Below, piece after piece: positions 8,647 to 19,187 of a DNA stretch of 24,310 nt; position 1 is the first letter of the stretch, and the number at the start of each line of letters is the position of its first letter. The notes beneath the pieces were generated by a model. The model had not been told where the DNA came from. It did no database searches and worked only from the letters and a program-made list of their open reading frames with translations. The stretch is from Melampsora larici-populina 98AG31. Lineage: Eukaryota; Basidiomycota; Pucciniomycetes; Pucciniales; Melampsoraceae. The stretch spans positions 69,790-94,099 of the forward strand of contig NW_006768847.1 in the NCBI RefSeq assembly GCF_000204055.1, read 5' to 3'. The translations under genes were made by a program, and so were the position numbers.

Positions 8647-11600
8647 TCAGGTGGAGCTATTTGAAGCTGGAATGCATTCAGCAAGAAGCTTGAGAACCAA
8701 TCCCATATCGTTAAGGGTCCCTTGAACATTTCCCATTGATGACTTGAGATCTTCAATTTGAACATCTTTCTTGTCCTTACGTTTGCGCGCGGCAGCCAAC
8801 TCTTCACGTCGCAAGGCAAGAGTCTTGCGCGCAGTCTCAGAGTCAAGGTCAAGGCAAGCTTGACTCTGACCCAACTCTCTCTCGCGCTGGGAATTTGTAA
8901 CTGTAGTCTGTTGCTGATGGCGTTCGAGAGCTATCAAGGTAAGTTCATTTGCCTTTTCAGCCGCTTGACTACTTTTGAGTGTTACATTAACCATATGAGT
9001 CATGCCGTCATTGCTTTGGAGTTTCTGACTCAAACCCTCGCGTAAGGCCCTAAGGGAGGTAGGAGGTCTACGAGCACCTTTGTCACCTTCGGATCCGTCC
9101 GATTCCTCTCCGTTGAGGTCTTGTCGGGAAGGAAGTGGTGCCAAATTGGTTCTAGCGGCACGTGAGTCACGAAGGTCATTTGCTCGAGCCAGGCCAGCGG
9201 CCGCAGCTGCTTTAACAGCAGTTATCATCTCCTACGTAAGGAGAAGTTTCAATGGTTAAATCAGACAATCAGTAGAGAAAAGGAAGTGAAGGACTTACCT
9301 CTTCTTCAGTCTGAAATTCCTTGATGAGTTTACGCAATGGACCATCATCCTTGTTGATTCCACTTGCTGCCTGTCTGACCCAAACCTTGAGTCAATTGAA
9401 TCAATTTTTCACAATCGTAGTGGTTTTAGAATCGTTCATCGTGCGAAATCTATCGCGTGTGTCAGGATGCTCCTGTATATACCAAGACCAGATCAGTCAA
9501 AATTGAGAGATAGAGCTAATCAAAACAAAATCATTGTGAATCAACTTGCCTTTAGATGAAGAGTACATTTATGAAACCGCTCGGTCTGTTCTTTATAAAC
9601 AGAAAACGGTTGGAATTCGATTAGGTGGGTAAGCTAGATTAAGTCCAGCTCCCCCGGATCATCCCAGTGCCAACGGTTAGAGCCAGTGGACACCAAATCA
9701 CAGTCTTTGGTGGGTTTTTTTCTTTTGGGTGGGGATTTCCCATGTTTTACATGAGGTTGAATTGCCTTTGAAGCTGTCGAAGGACTCATTTGTGGAATTT
9801 GTGGTTCATCTGACGATTGAATCAAATTATCAATGAAAGTTAACCAGTTCAGATGTGCTCAGACAGGTAGGGGATGATGGAGAGCGTTTCAGTGATATCC
9901 TCTATGAGGAGAGGTGACACATACCTTTGTCAAGCTCATCCACCTCAGACTCTTGATCAACATCATGCATTGTGTCAACCTAGAGAGTAAATCACGTACT
10001 CCTTAGGAAGACTAGATACCACCAACCCTTAGAAAAAAATAAAAGAAAAACAATTCTCGTAGCTTACACATAGGCTACGAGAACCCTCACACCTCACACT
10101 CAAGTTTCAAGAGTGAATAATAGAATGTCCAGGGTTTAGTAATAGCCCATATGAATAATGAAACGTAACCAAACATCAGTTGTATAAAAATATGTAAACT
10201 AGTCAGGATCTAATTCAGACCCCGACCTGGTATGAGTTTTACCACAATCAAGCCATCCAAGCAAGGCACAATCAAAACCCTTGACAATAGGTTCAAACCA
10301 GGCAAAGCGGAAATGCCTTATAGACAAATGACTCATATAAATATCGACTCATTCGAGGAATAGATATCTTTCGGCATCTTATACTTTACATTACAAAACT
10401 TTTCTTTAGATACATTCACTCTATAACAATCAACCAAACCCCAACCGATTACTTCCTAAACAGAATTCTTATTTCATTCATCGTCAATAAGACTCTACTT
10501 ACTTAGCTCGTTGTGTTTTCAAAATTGTTATCGTTTCACTATCCATACAAAGACTATTGTTCCGAATAGCTATTCAAGATCAACTGCTTGTTACAATCTC
10601 AATTATTACGTGTCTAACATAGGTCTCAAATCTTTGTGCTCAAATAATCAAAGCTAGGCTTTGCTATTTGGATAAGAAGTGGATCTTACGACCTGCCCTG
10701 GAATAGGAGTACTTGTACCCATTCGTAGAAGACCTTGAGTATAGTTCAACTAACTCGTGAGTACCTTTCAATTCTCAGTTCTCTTCCAAGATAAGATAGA
10801 AAACTGACTTCGGGCTCGAATTTACTTCAAGAAAGATTGTCGACTCTGTTATAACAAAGCCCACCCACTCTTCTAAAAACGCAATTCGTGAGTCTTATTC
10901 AGTCTAAAGTACTACAAAAGTAACACTTTTGGAGACTTCAGCTGACACGTTGGATTCAATTGAGGGCAAGTGCAAGATTTCTCAGACACATTGCCGCGGT
11001 GTGTCACTGGTGAGTCCTTTTGAATCAAGGTGTTACTTGACATCACTGCTGGGGTTGGATGTACAGTGGTTTTGTTTGTGAATGGCATGCAAGCTGAGCG
11101 TAAGCGTTGAGCTTGGCAAACAAAGTCAGTATGTCATAAAAAAAGCAAGATACAACAGTTCTATAGCCTCACCTGATGGACCGGCCTTGATGGAGTCATC
11201 TTCCAAATCCAAAAGATTACGCAAGCACTCATCCTCACCGGAGGAAGAATCCGGCCTGACTGGCCAAGTCACATCTAGATCATAATTTTGTGAAGCCGCT
11301 AGCTCACGATCCAGGATATGGCCGTCTCGACACCAAGGCAATGGATCACTTTAGTGGTCAAGGTAGTTGAGTGATCGGGCAGCACGGCAGACATTGTTAA
11401 AGCTGAGTGCAGAAGTGTCATCAGTGATAACTCGTGTACTTCTCCAGTCCACGATACTACCATAGTTGGCTCCTGATTGCCAGTTTGGATGTGAGATGCC
11501 ATGTGTGTATAAGGGAGACGGCCCGTCGCGGGACAAATGGCTGAAACCAAGTGTACAAAAAATATATCTGTCAACTGACATTCCAGCTTACCTCTATGTA

Positions 11601-12362
11601 TACAATTGGTCTAAATAAGACTTACGTGCGTCCAACAGGTGCCCACACCGCTCCTGGTGTCATCTCCATTGTACAACCAAGGCGAGTGTTGGTTGGGTGT
11701 GACCAAGGAAGTTCTTCGGTGTTTGAGACACCCTACAATCACCACCAGCTGAATGATGTGAAGCCAAAGAGGGCTTCTCGAAATCCATCACATTAGTAGA
11801 CTCCACCAGATGAACTAACCAAAGTTTGAGACTTACCGATGAACTCATGTATGGTGTAGCCAAGCGGCCAATTTGATGTTGATGTATGTTGGCATCCATC
11901 GTTGCTGACCTGACTGATCGAGCAGGGGGGGTGTAGGGCGGAGGCCTTCCAAGTCTACCAATACCTATCATAGGCGGAGGAGACCAAGGCACACTGGCCC
12001 CACTGAGAAGCTGGGCACGGATCTAGATTAGAAACATGTTAGAAAAGGTGAAAGAAGCAGCCATCAATACAGTAAAAAACAGAGAGACTTACTGGGCTAG
12101 TTGGCCTATGATGTGCACTTGCTAGGGAGCCAGAGTTCGTAGTGTTGGCCAGACTAGCACCGCCTTGGTTGGGCGAGGCAGTGTGACTCAACATCGAGGT
12201 GACTGGCTGCGCCCCAAAATCACCAGACTAGCTGAAGGCATCAGCTGATATCCACAACACCAGTAAAAAAACTATGGAACTCCTCACAAGGCCGGGTAAC
12301 GACTTGGTGAGGTTCAGACCAGTTTTCGGAGACCAATTAGGTTGTTTGACAGGTAAGGGCAT
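8647..12362 (-). pseudogene. Dead paralogue of the eight-exon transposon gene
   Basis: Exons homologous to those at 3423-6506 are 12362-12288 (25 codons, MPLPVKQPNWSPKTG against MSLPNSRASWSPISG), 12227-12093, 12022-11837, 11732-11626, 11540-11173, part of exon 6 ending at 9550, 9472-9299 and 9231-8647. Intron phases are again 0,0,0,2,1,0,0. The C-terminal 195 codons are open and share HMVNVTLKSSQAAEKANELT with the intact copy. In-frame stops are TAA at 11351-11353 (Arg212 in the intact copy), TAG at 9634-9636 (Trp558), and TGA at 9401-9403 (Arg610) and 9392-9394. Intron 6 would use a GC donor. The middle of exon 6 cannot be aligned. The copy is non-functional unless several introns differ from the model. 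Confidence 0.82.
9850..11172. other. Non-homologous middle of the dead gene
   Basis: In the intact copy this position holds a 71-nt intron and most of the 935-nt exon 6. Here about 1.3 kb shows no similarity and no long open frame. One candidate exon is 9979-9925 on the minus strand, bounded by an AG and a GTATGT donor. It encodes an acidic stretch (VDTMHDVDQESEVDELDK), but its length leaves a frame change. The rest, especially 10000-10950, may be an insertion or sequence diverged beyond recognition. Confidence 0.4.
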
Positions 12363-13052
12363 GTTTAAAAGTACTAGGGGAACAATTCAAACCCTTAGTC
12401 AGCCCTAGCTAAAAGAATTCAAAAGATCTATCAAATTCCTCAACATACAATAATTTATCTAAAATAATTCTTATATCTAGATTTCAAGATGGAAAAGGGA
12501 TATGTATAAGCTCCAGAAATCAAAAAAAGTTGTTTTAAATGATGAGGATATAAATTAACCACCACGAGTTGATTTCAACAGGATTACAATTGAGCATGGA
12601 TTGCAGAAACAAGAAACACCCCAACATAGAACATCATGATTTATACCCTACATGTTATTCCCTTCCTAGACCTTTCACAAAAGTTTCACCGCACACAAAA
12701 TTCTCAAACCCATAACTTTTAGCAATCATCCCAATTCCCAAAGTCATCCAACAGTTGAAGATTCAGACTGATTGGCACTTTAGAACAATTTAAAAAGAGA
12801 AAATAGGTTGAATTTGGAGACCAGACCAACGGAACAATCTCAAATAGTGAGGTAAGAAAAAGGACCACAAAAGCACCTTTCTATTCCTTCACTATTAAAA
12901 GAAGAGAACCCAAAACAAAGCAAAGAGCTGCTTTGACCCGGAGGATTGGCTGTGTAGATGGTCTCGTGCCTCACTGAAACCATGTGAAGCTCGACGTTGA
13001 TCACACACTTAAGACATGGAATATGCTGTGTACAACGTCTCAAAGTGACAAA
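12363..13052. other. Upstream region of the dead paralogue
   Basis: No gene is seen. CGTGCCTCACTGAAAC at 12965-12980 repeats a subterminal motif of the intact element (7172-7187). The distance from the dead gene's ATG (12362) to the transposon terminus (13938) is 1576 bp. Subtracting the nested 783-bp element at 13053-13835 leaves 793 bp, close to the 842 bp in the intact copy. This places the stretch inside the second transposon copy. Confidence 0.55.
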
Positions 13053-13835
13053 CACTACAAAGAATATAATGTTTTCTGGGCAGAAAACACAAATATTGAC
13101 ATACAAAAATATTGGGCGGTTAGGAGGAGGGCAAAAAATACAAAAAAATATGGATATTGTTCCTGGTGTTGAGAGCTTCAAGCTAAGTATCTTTGTGTAT
13201 TTCTAGAGGGCATATTGTTGAATGTACTAACAAAAAACCCCCATATTCATCAGATACACATCTGTAACAGATCCTGAAATTCAGTTCCTGAGATTTGAGA
13301 GGACAATTTGAATTCTACAAATGCTCATAAAATTTGCAATTCTTGCTCAAAATAGTTGCTTGTAGGCTCATTCGAAAGCCACAGTCTCTCTCTGAATGTC
13401 TTAATAATGATTGAAGGTTTCATTTTTTTCTTCCTTGGGTGTAATCACTTTGAAATATCTTCTTCCAAGCCNNNNNNNNNNNNNNNNNNNNNNNNNNNNN
13501 NNNNNNNNNNNNNNNNNNNNNNNNNNNNNNNNNNNNNNNNNNNNNNNNNNNNNNNNNNNNNNNNNNNNNNNGTATATGTCAAATTGTCCTCCCCAATCTG
13601 AGGAACCAAATTTGAGCATCTGTTACAGGTGTACATCTGATGAATACGGGGTTTTTTGTTAGTACGTTCAACAATATTCACTCTGAGAATACGATACAAT
13701 ACTCAGATTGAAGCTCTCAACACCAGGAACAACAGCCATTTTTATTGTATTTTTTGCCCTCCTCCTGACCGCCCAATATTTTTGTATATCAATATTTGTG
13801 TTTTCTGCCCAGAAAACATTATTCTTTTTGTAGTG
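13053..13835. mobile_element. CACTA-ended long inverted-repeat element (MITE/foldback type)
   Basis: The left end CACTACAAAGAAT (13053 on) is matched in reverse by ATTCTTTTTGTAGTG (to 13835). The inverted match continues inwards for about 260 bases per arm with scattered differences, for example TTTTCTGGGCAGAAAACACA (13072 on) and its reverse near 13800. The arms run about 13053-13312 and 13575-13835, with 100 Ns between them. AAA stands on both outer sides (13050-13052, 13836-13838), which fits the 3-bp duplication and CACTA termini of CMC-type elements, though A-rich flanks weaken the duplication call. No transposase is visible, so it is non-autonomous as seen. It appears nested inside the end of the second copy of the two-gene transposon. 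Confidence 0.7.
13472..13571. other. Assembly gap of 100 N
   Basis: Exactly 100 Ns lie between the two arms of the inverted repeat, the usual placeholder for a gap of unknown size. Coordinates and order across it are therefore uncertain, and the interior of the inverted-repeat element is missing. Confidence 0.98.
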
Positions 13836-13898
13836 AAATAAGCCACGTTTGAGACGTGAGTGTGAAAAACCAAGAAAAACGAGCACCCTAACAATGTT

Positions 13899-15487
13899 CT
13901 AGTGATAACAAGACCCGGGATTTCCGCGCCTGGTCTCTATTGTGAATATTGCAGGTCGGATCTCCAGAGCTTTCTTATCAGCATAGCTAAGTGAGGATAC
14001 AAAGTCGCCAGAATACCAATCTTCTGGTAGACCAATTGGTATACGTGCTTTTTCATTGATGATGGGTGGCTGAGATCTTTGGTGTGGTCTGAGGGTTGCT
14101 TTTACTCCGTACTTCTTTTTCTGTTGAAGGGTGGTAGTTGAGACCCACTGAGCTCTACGTCTGGCCTCAATCCAGTCAATGAAATCTGTCGCCTTTTGGG
14201 AACGCCAAGCAGGGACTTTGGCCAAGGCTAACGGTGAATCGTTGTGCATGACAAGTTCATTGTCAGAGTTAGCATCCTTGTTGTTGAATGGTTCGATGAA
14301 ACTTATATGGACACCCTGGTTTTGAAGGTAGAGCTGTCGAACAACAGATTTCTGAAGCAGGATTTGTCAGTGTGTTGTATGTTTGAGAAGGTAAAGTTCC
14401 AGAAACAACTTACTCGCTTGAGAGATTGTCTTTGAGTGTTCTTGGCTTGATCCCCTGTCAAAATCTCTTCACCCTTTTTCCCGCGCTTATAGTCACCGTG
14501 TCCTTGTGGCAGTCGCCCGACAACGAGCGCACACGGAATGCCTTTGAGGCACAAAGGCGACTCATGTGCGCTTGTTGACAAGCGAACACCACACGGACAT
14601 GGTGAGTATCGACGCAGACTCTTTGTGTGTCGCCAGTAGATAGCCATGAATAACAGCTCGTCCATATCCAATTTGGAAGCTTCGTTTCGAACCAGGGGGC
14701 CAAATCAGCCAAACGCAAGACCCCATTTCCATACTTTGATGAAAAACTGACACATTCTTTGATTGAATTGGTCATCATAGTGCCTCTCCCAATCCATTGT
14801 AAACCAAGTGATGCCCCAGCGTCGCATGGTACCATGAACAAAGTCGATGTAATCTTGAACAATCTTTGAGTTGCTTGTGATGGAAGCAAGTTCGCGTTGC
14901 TGAATCCGTAGTCCGGCAGTGTCACTAGGGGGGTTTGGCAACATGTCAAAGAAGCCTTTGAGTTTTCTTTGCTCAAGGACAGATGGAGCATCAGGAACTG
15001 GAGAAGTACCAGTTTCGCAGTTCATCAAACACCAAGCCAGATCATAGCAACTGGCCTGTAGTAAATTTGGTTGGTATCAGTACACAGGATCATAAGGAGC
15101 ATCAAAATATACGAGTTCATAACTTACAAGTAACTTCTTACTGATATGATCGGGATCTACTTTATCAAGGTCATGAGTATGAGAGGTCTTATTTTTCAAC
15201 TTCTGAGGAGTTATGGATTTTCGAGGTCGGCGTGTCTTGCTTGGTGTGTTAGTTTGGTTGGAGTTTTTGATTGCAATGTTGTGGAAGAGACCTTTCAAAG
15301 ACTCAATCTCTTCCTTCAATTTCCGATTCTCCTCTTCAACAGCTTGTAGACAATTGGGGGAGTTGATGTTGTTTGGGTCGGGATTAGCGGAAGGGGTATT
15401 CTGGAATTGACAAGTGTGGGCTGAAGCATGTGAGTTGTCTGGGAAGCTTGGAGCACAGGCTAATGCACAATTAAACTCTGGATTCAT
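13899..15487 (-). pseudogene. Unidentified 3-exon gene, 3' end replaced by transposon, one in-frame TGA
   Basis: Exons on the minus strand are 15487-15128, 15055-14414 and 14351-13899, with GTAAGT donors, 72- and 62-nt introns and phase 0 at both joins. The model gives 485 codons including the final TAG, with one in-frame TGA at 14707-14705 (codon 237). The reading frame on both sides of that TGA is coherent. I recognise no family. An N-terminal coiled-coil segment (EEENRKLKEEIESLKGLF, about residue 52) is followed by a Lys-rich stretch. Exon 2 has a Cys-rich block (CPCGVRLSTSAHESPLC) and GRLPQGHGDYKRGKKG. The last 13 codons lie in transposon terminus sequence (13938 downwards), so the original 3' end is lost. 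With the TGA this argues for a pseudogene, although the upstream half could still be expressed. Confidence 0.65.
13926..13938 (-). repeat. Terminus of a second copy of the two-gene transposon
   Basis: GCGCCTGGTCTCT matches the right end of the intact element (GCGCCTGGTCCTT, 7336-7348) and is preceded by the same subterminal AGACC.GGGATT (13910-13922 against 7322-7334). It is followed by ATT (13939-13941), the same trinucleotide that flanks the intact element. No matching left end was found in the window. Confidence 0.7.
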
Positions 15488-15988
15488 GGTGTATGAAGAA
15501 TATGAACCAAATATGTAGGGTTGTATGTAAAAGAATTTTAAGGGGACAAAGAAGGTTCAATGAACTTTGAAATAAAGCTGGATTGTATGTAGTAGTGGGG
15601 GATAAAGGGATGGTCCGAAATAGAGTTACAAATGGCCGGTATTTAAAAGCTCTCAATGCATCACCTGGGGTAGCTTGGGGTAATCAAGGGTACGCAGGAG
15701 TAAAAGGGTCTGCGCCCTAGTTTGTTTGATCCTTTGATATGCATACTTATGCAAGTTATGTGTATGTAAGTATTTAGTCCTTTTGAGGAGAGAGAATATG
15801 ACCCTGGATGTACTCTTCCGGTATGTATGAGCACCTCAAGATTATTTGATTAAGGGTTGGGTAGTATTTGACAAAGGTGAAGTGCAAGCTTTTTGATACC
15901 TAGGGTACATATGTTCACCAGCCTTGATTTAGGGCTAAGTCACAACATGTGGTGCTCAGGGTGCATCTGTATGTGTGTTGATGGTATG
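15488..15988. other. Upstream region of the truncated gene; no other gene seen
   Basis: Read on the minus strand, a TTTTAAATA sequence near 15650 could be a TATA-type promoter for the gene starting at 15487. Nothing else is recognisable before the MITE at 15997. Confidence 0.4.
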
Positions 15989-15996
15989 ATCTATAC

Positions 15997-16423
15997 TAGG
16001 GCTGTGACCCGGCCCCGGCCCCGGCCGGCTGAGTCTGCCCGACGTCTTTCCAGAGGCACACGGTACGTGCCCTGACACACGTGATTGAGGTGACAAAAGC
16101 CCTGCAGGCGCCTCGGGCGGGGCCGGGCCGCTCAAGGCCCGCTGTACTTTTGCTGTGTTGACAAAATCTGTCTTTCTAAAATTCCTCCTGCAGCTCTTTT
16201 TGATTTTGATGTGGGCTCATATAGCTTCTACAAACCATCACAGACACATCAACTTGCAATAAAAAACAAAATAATCACTGTATTGGCTGGTTTTAGCACC
16301 TATAATAAGGTCAGGGCGTGCCCTGGTTGGCCCTGAGCACTTTCAGGAGGCCTTCGGGTCTACTCAGGGTCGGGCGAAGCCCCGGGGCCGGCCCTGAAAC
16401 TTCAGGGCCGGGTCACAGCCCTA
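15997..16423. mobile_element. hAT-like MITE, 427 bp, GC-rich
   Basis: The ends TAGGGCTGTGACCCGGCCC (15997-16015) and its exact reverse complement (16405-16423) form 19-bp terminal inverted repeats. An identical 8-bp sequence, ATCTATAC, stands at 15989-15996 and 16424-16431, so removal restores one ATCTATAC. An 8-bp duplication and a TAGGGCTGT-type end are typical of hAT elements. There is no transposase. The subterminal parts are very GC-rich, with repeated CCGGCCC and a near-perfect palindrome GGCCCTGAA/TTCAGGGCC, in sharp contrast to the AT-rich surroundings. Confidence 0.88.
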
Positions 16424-16599
16424 ATCTATACAGCGCATTGACATGAAGACATGTCCTGTATGGCTGACAGGTGCACCAGGTCCTGACATGCACTCAGGAC
16501 CATGCAACCTGTATACAGTTCATGACCCCAATTTGCCCGGCGTGTATACAACTGCGTTGATAGTGATGAGAAAGTGGGGAGCCTCGGGGCTCTTCAGGC

Positions 16600-16816
16600 T
16601 ATAGTGAATGAGAACAACTGTAAGCATAAAGAAATAGATAAGATTCCACAATGATGTATAAAAGTACCTATAGTGAATGAGAACAACTGTAATCATAAAG
16701 AAATAGATAAGATTCCACAATGATGTGGAATCTCGGAGCTCAGCGGAGCTGGGTTTTGTTGACTGCAGCACGTGATGTCTGTGCCGCAGTTGTGTAAGTC
16801 ACGTGAGTCTACAACA
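16600..16816 (-). repeat. 3' LTR, 217 bp, with internal partial duplication
   Basis: On the minus strand it begins TGTTGTAGAC (16816) and ends CACTATA (16600), directly followed by the 5-bp duplication. The part 16669-16816 matches the 149-bp 5' LTR. The extra 69 bp (16600-16668) are a second copy of the LTR's last 58 bp plus an 11-bp joint (16658-16668). Confidence 0.85.
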
Positions 16817-16824
16817 CCCCCCCC
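16817..16824 (-). other. Polypurine tract of the Copia element
   Basis: Eight consecutive G residues on the minus strand directly precede the first base of the 3' LTR. This is the position and composition expected for the plus-strand primer. Confidence 0.75.
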
Positions 16825-17212
16825 ACGACAAGTCACAGACATCCGGGTCCAAAATGAGAAAACAAAAAAAACTGAAAAAACATGAAAAAACTCCTCCAAT
16901 CAAACACAAAAACAAAAAAAAACAAAAAACAAAAAACTCCTCCAAGAAACATAAATAAGAAACTCCTTCAAATGAATGTATCAACCAGTCCAAAAAAACT
17001 TCCAAAAAACCATTAACATAAAAAGAAAAAAACAACTGTTATCTGGAATTTGTTCCCCCGAGTTCAGCATTCTTTTCACCCAGATGTTCTGGAATTAGAT
17101 ATACTTTGCTACGGAATTAGTTCAAGCAGGGCCAGTGTCTGCGAGCAATATTTCTAAACATAAATGAAAGTTTGACTCAATTAATCTTCAAGATGAATGA
17201 ATGATTGTCGGA
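16825..17212 (-). other. 3' non-coding part of the Copia element
   Basis: This is the stretch between the polyprotein stop (17213-17215) and the polypurine tract. From about 16856 to 17035 the plus strand is dominated by A runs broken by C and T. The open frames across it are low-complexity and are not genes. Confidence 0.6.
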
Positions 17213-19187
17213 TTAATTTGTTAAGAGTCCTAAGGATTTCAGCGCGTTGTCATGTAAAAGTGGACCAAGAGGTTTAGTTAAGATGTCTGCACGTTGTGAT
17301 CTTGTGTCGACCCAATGCAAAAATACGCGTCCTTTGTAAACTTGTTCATTTATGTAGTAATATTCTCTATCTGTGTGTTGAGTACGCTTGTTGGAGGAAT
17401 TATCACTAGCTACATGAATGGCAGAAGTGTTATCACAATGCATATTGATGACATTGCCTTCACCAGTGATATCTTCGATTAAATTCCTAAGCCATACAGC
17501 GTCTCTACAAGCTGTACCCATCGCCATGTACTGGGTGTGACAGGTGGAAGTTGCAACACAGGTTTGTCGTTTTGACGTCCAGGCAATCGGACAGTTCAGG
17601 TAGTACGTGATGAAACCGTGTGACGATCTAGCCCCTTCCCCTCCCCAGTTAGCGTCTACAAATGTGTGTACAGGCGTATCAACTCTTGACTTGAGTGGCT
17701 TGATAAGTAACTGATGAGTACCATTGGTGTTCAAGTATCTGATGACGTGTTCAACCGCGTTCCAATGCTGTTTCCATGGGTCTGATGAGAATCTGGCTAA
17801 AAAGTTGATCGTGTAGGTGATGTCAGGTCTAGTAGCCACGGATAGGTAATTCAGGCTCCCTATCGCAGACAGGTATTTCTCGGGGTCAACTTTCTCTTCA
17901 TCTTCGGCAGGTGACATAGGTAATTTTTGTGAATTCATAGGTGTCTTGGCGGTGCGCTCGTCGGGTAAGAAGGATTGAATGATCTTCTTAGTCAGGCCAG
18001 GTTGCAATAAGCTGAAACTTCTGTCTTGATGTCTCTTGACGTCCACACCAATGATTTGGTCCAATCCTTTCTCCCATTTAATAAGTAATTTTTCAGCAAG
18101 TTTAGTGTGAATTTCATTGAGTAAGTCGTCAGAACTACCAGTCACTGCACCGTCATCACTATGTAACCAAATGATGTACACGTCACTTCCTTGTCTGTAG
18201 ATGTACAGAGACTGATTGTACTGGCTGCATTTGAAACCCATCGATGTTAGAATGGTGTCGATGTGCTTCCACCAGCAACAAGCACCTTGTTTTGTGCCAT
18301 ATAATGCCTTGATGGCTTCCAAGACTTGATTTTTCTTTCGAGCTTCAACCATATACCCGGTAGGAATTGAGAAGTAAATTAACGTGTCTATATCGCTGTG
18401 AAGATAAGCTGACGTTATATCAAATGAGTGAACCGGCCAGCCTTTGTACGCTGCTACAGTGAGCATGATCCTCAGCCCTGGAAACGTCGCCGTGGGAGCG
18501 AAGGTCTCTGTGTAATCAACACCTTCTTGTTGTCGATATCCTTTCGCAACTAGTCTTGCCTTGAATTTTATCGGATTACCATCTTCATCAACTTTCTTAT
18601 AAGTAAAGACCCATTTCAAATCAATTGGTACTAAATCAGCTGGTTTATCCACAACCTTCCAAACTGTCATCTTCTTCATCATCTCCATTTCCGCATCACA
18701 CGCTTCTTTCCAGCTCATTGATTGAGCCGACCGCATAGCTTCCGCAAATGACCTCGGCGGATTCAAAATCTTGAGATAATCGCTTCCACTCAGTGCATGA
18801 CTTGCAGCAACATCTTGTTTATCAATCTTCATTTCTTCTCGAAAGTCCCCAATCTTGAGTGCATTGATGATATGCGCTAAGCTTCCTTTTCCATGTTGAG
18901 GTTGATTCTGGTTAAGTGAATCTGAAGAATTGTTCTCCTCTTGACTCGATGACTCTTTTTCATAAGGGAATTGTGCGATTGCTGACGGAAAGACTGTTTT
19001 CAACTTTTCGTCATAAAACATCCAGCCTTTTCCTCCTTTCACGTAGCCAATCATGACACATTTTCGTGCTTGATCCTCCAGCTTTCCAGGAGGACGCTGT
19101 CCTTGATGAATGTGAACATAAGCAATACTTCCAAAGGATCTCAGCAGGTCTAATTGAGGTTTTCTTTTGAAGAATAACTCATACGGG
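17213..19187 (-). pseudogene. Copia reverse transcriptase and RNase H
   Basis: The open frame runs from the ATG at 19054 for 613 residues to TAA, but the true reading extends upstream to the frameshift near 19187. The sequence between encodes the usual join of integrase to RT (PYELFFKRKP, RPPGKLEDQA). RT begins near residue 125 with KMTVWKVV and YKKVDEDG, then RLVAKGYRQQEGVDYTETFA. Catalytic Asp residues are D212 (FDITSAYL) and D300/D301 in WLHSDDG, where the usual aromatic residue before xDD is His. RNase H covers about 460-600: D467 (FVDANW), CDN at 540-542 and RADILTKPLG near 590. Its STCHTQY segment lacks the acidic residues of the common S.[AC]EAEY motif. It would copy element RNA into DNA within virus-like particles. 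Confidence 0.85.

Noticed and set aside
13356..13699. Open frames spanning the N run
   Set aside because: They exist only because undetermined bases contain no stop codons.
14650..14760. An intron that would remove the TGA at 14705-14707
   Set aside because: The only nearby donor/acceptor pair (a GTATGG and the next AG, about 55 nt) changes the frame and loses the coherent downstream sequence.
15893..16075. 60-codon open frame entering the hAT-like MITE
   Set aside because: It crosses the insertion boundary at 15997 and has no motif.
16799..17035. Phe-rich minus-strand open frame that could be mistaken for a membrane protein
   Set aside because: It is a translation of the A-rich 3' non-coding part of the Copia element.
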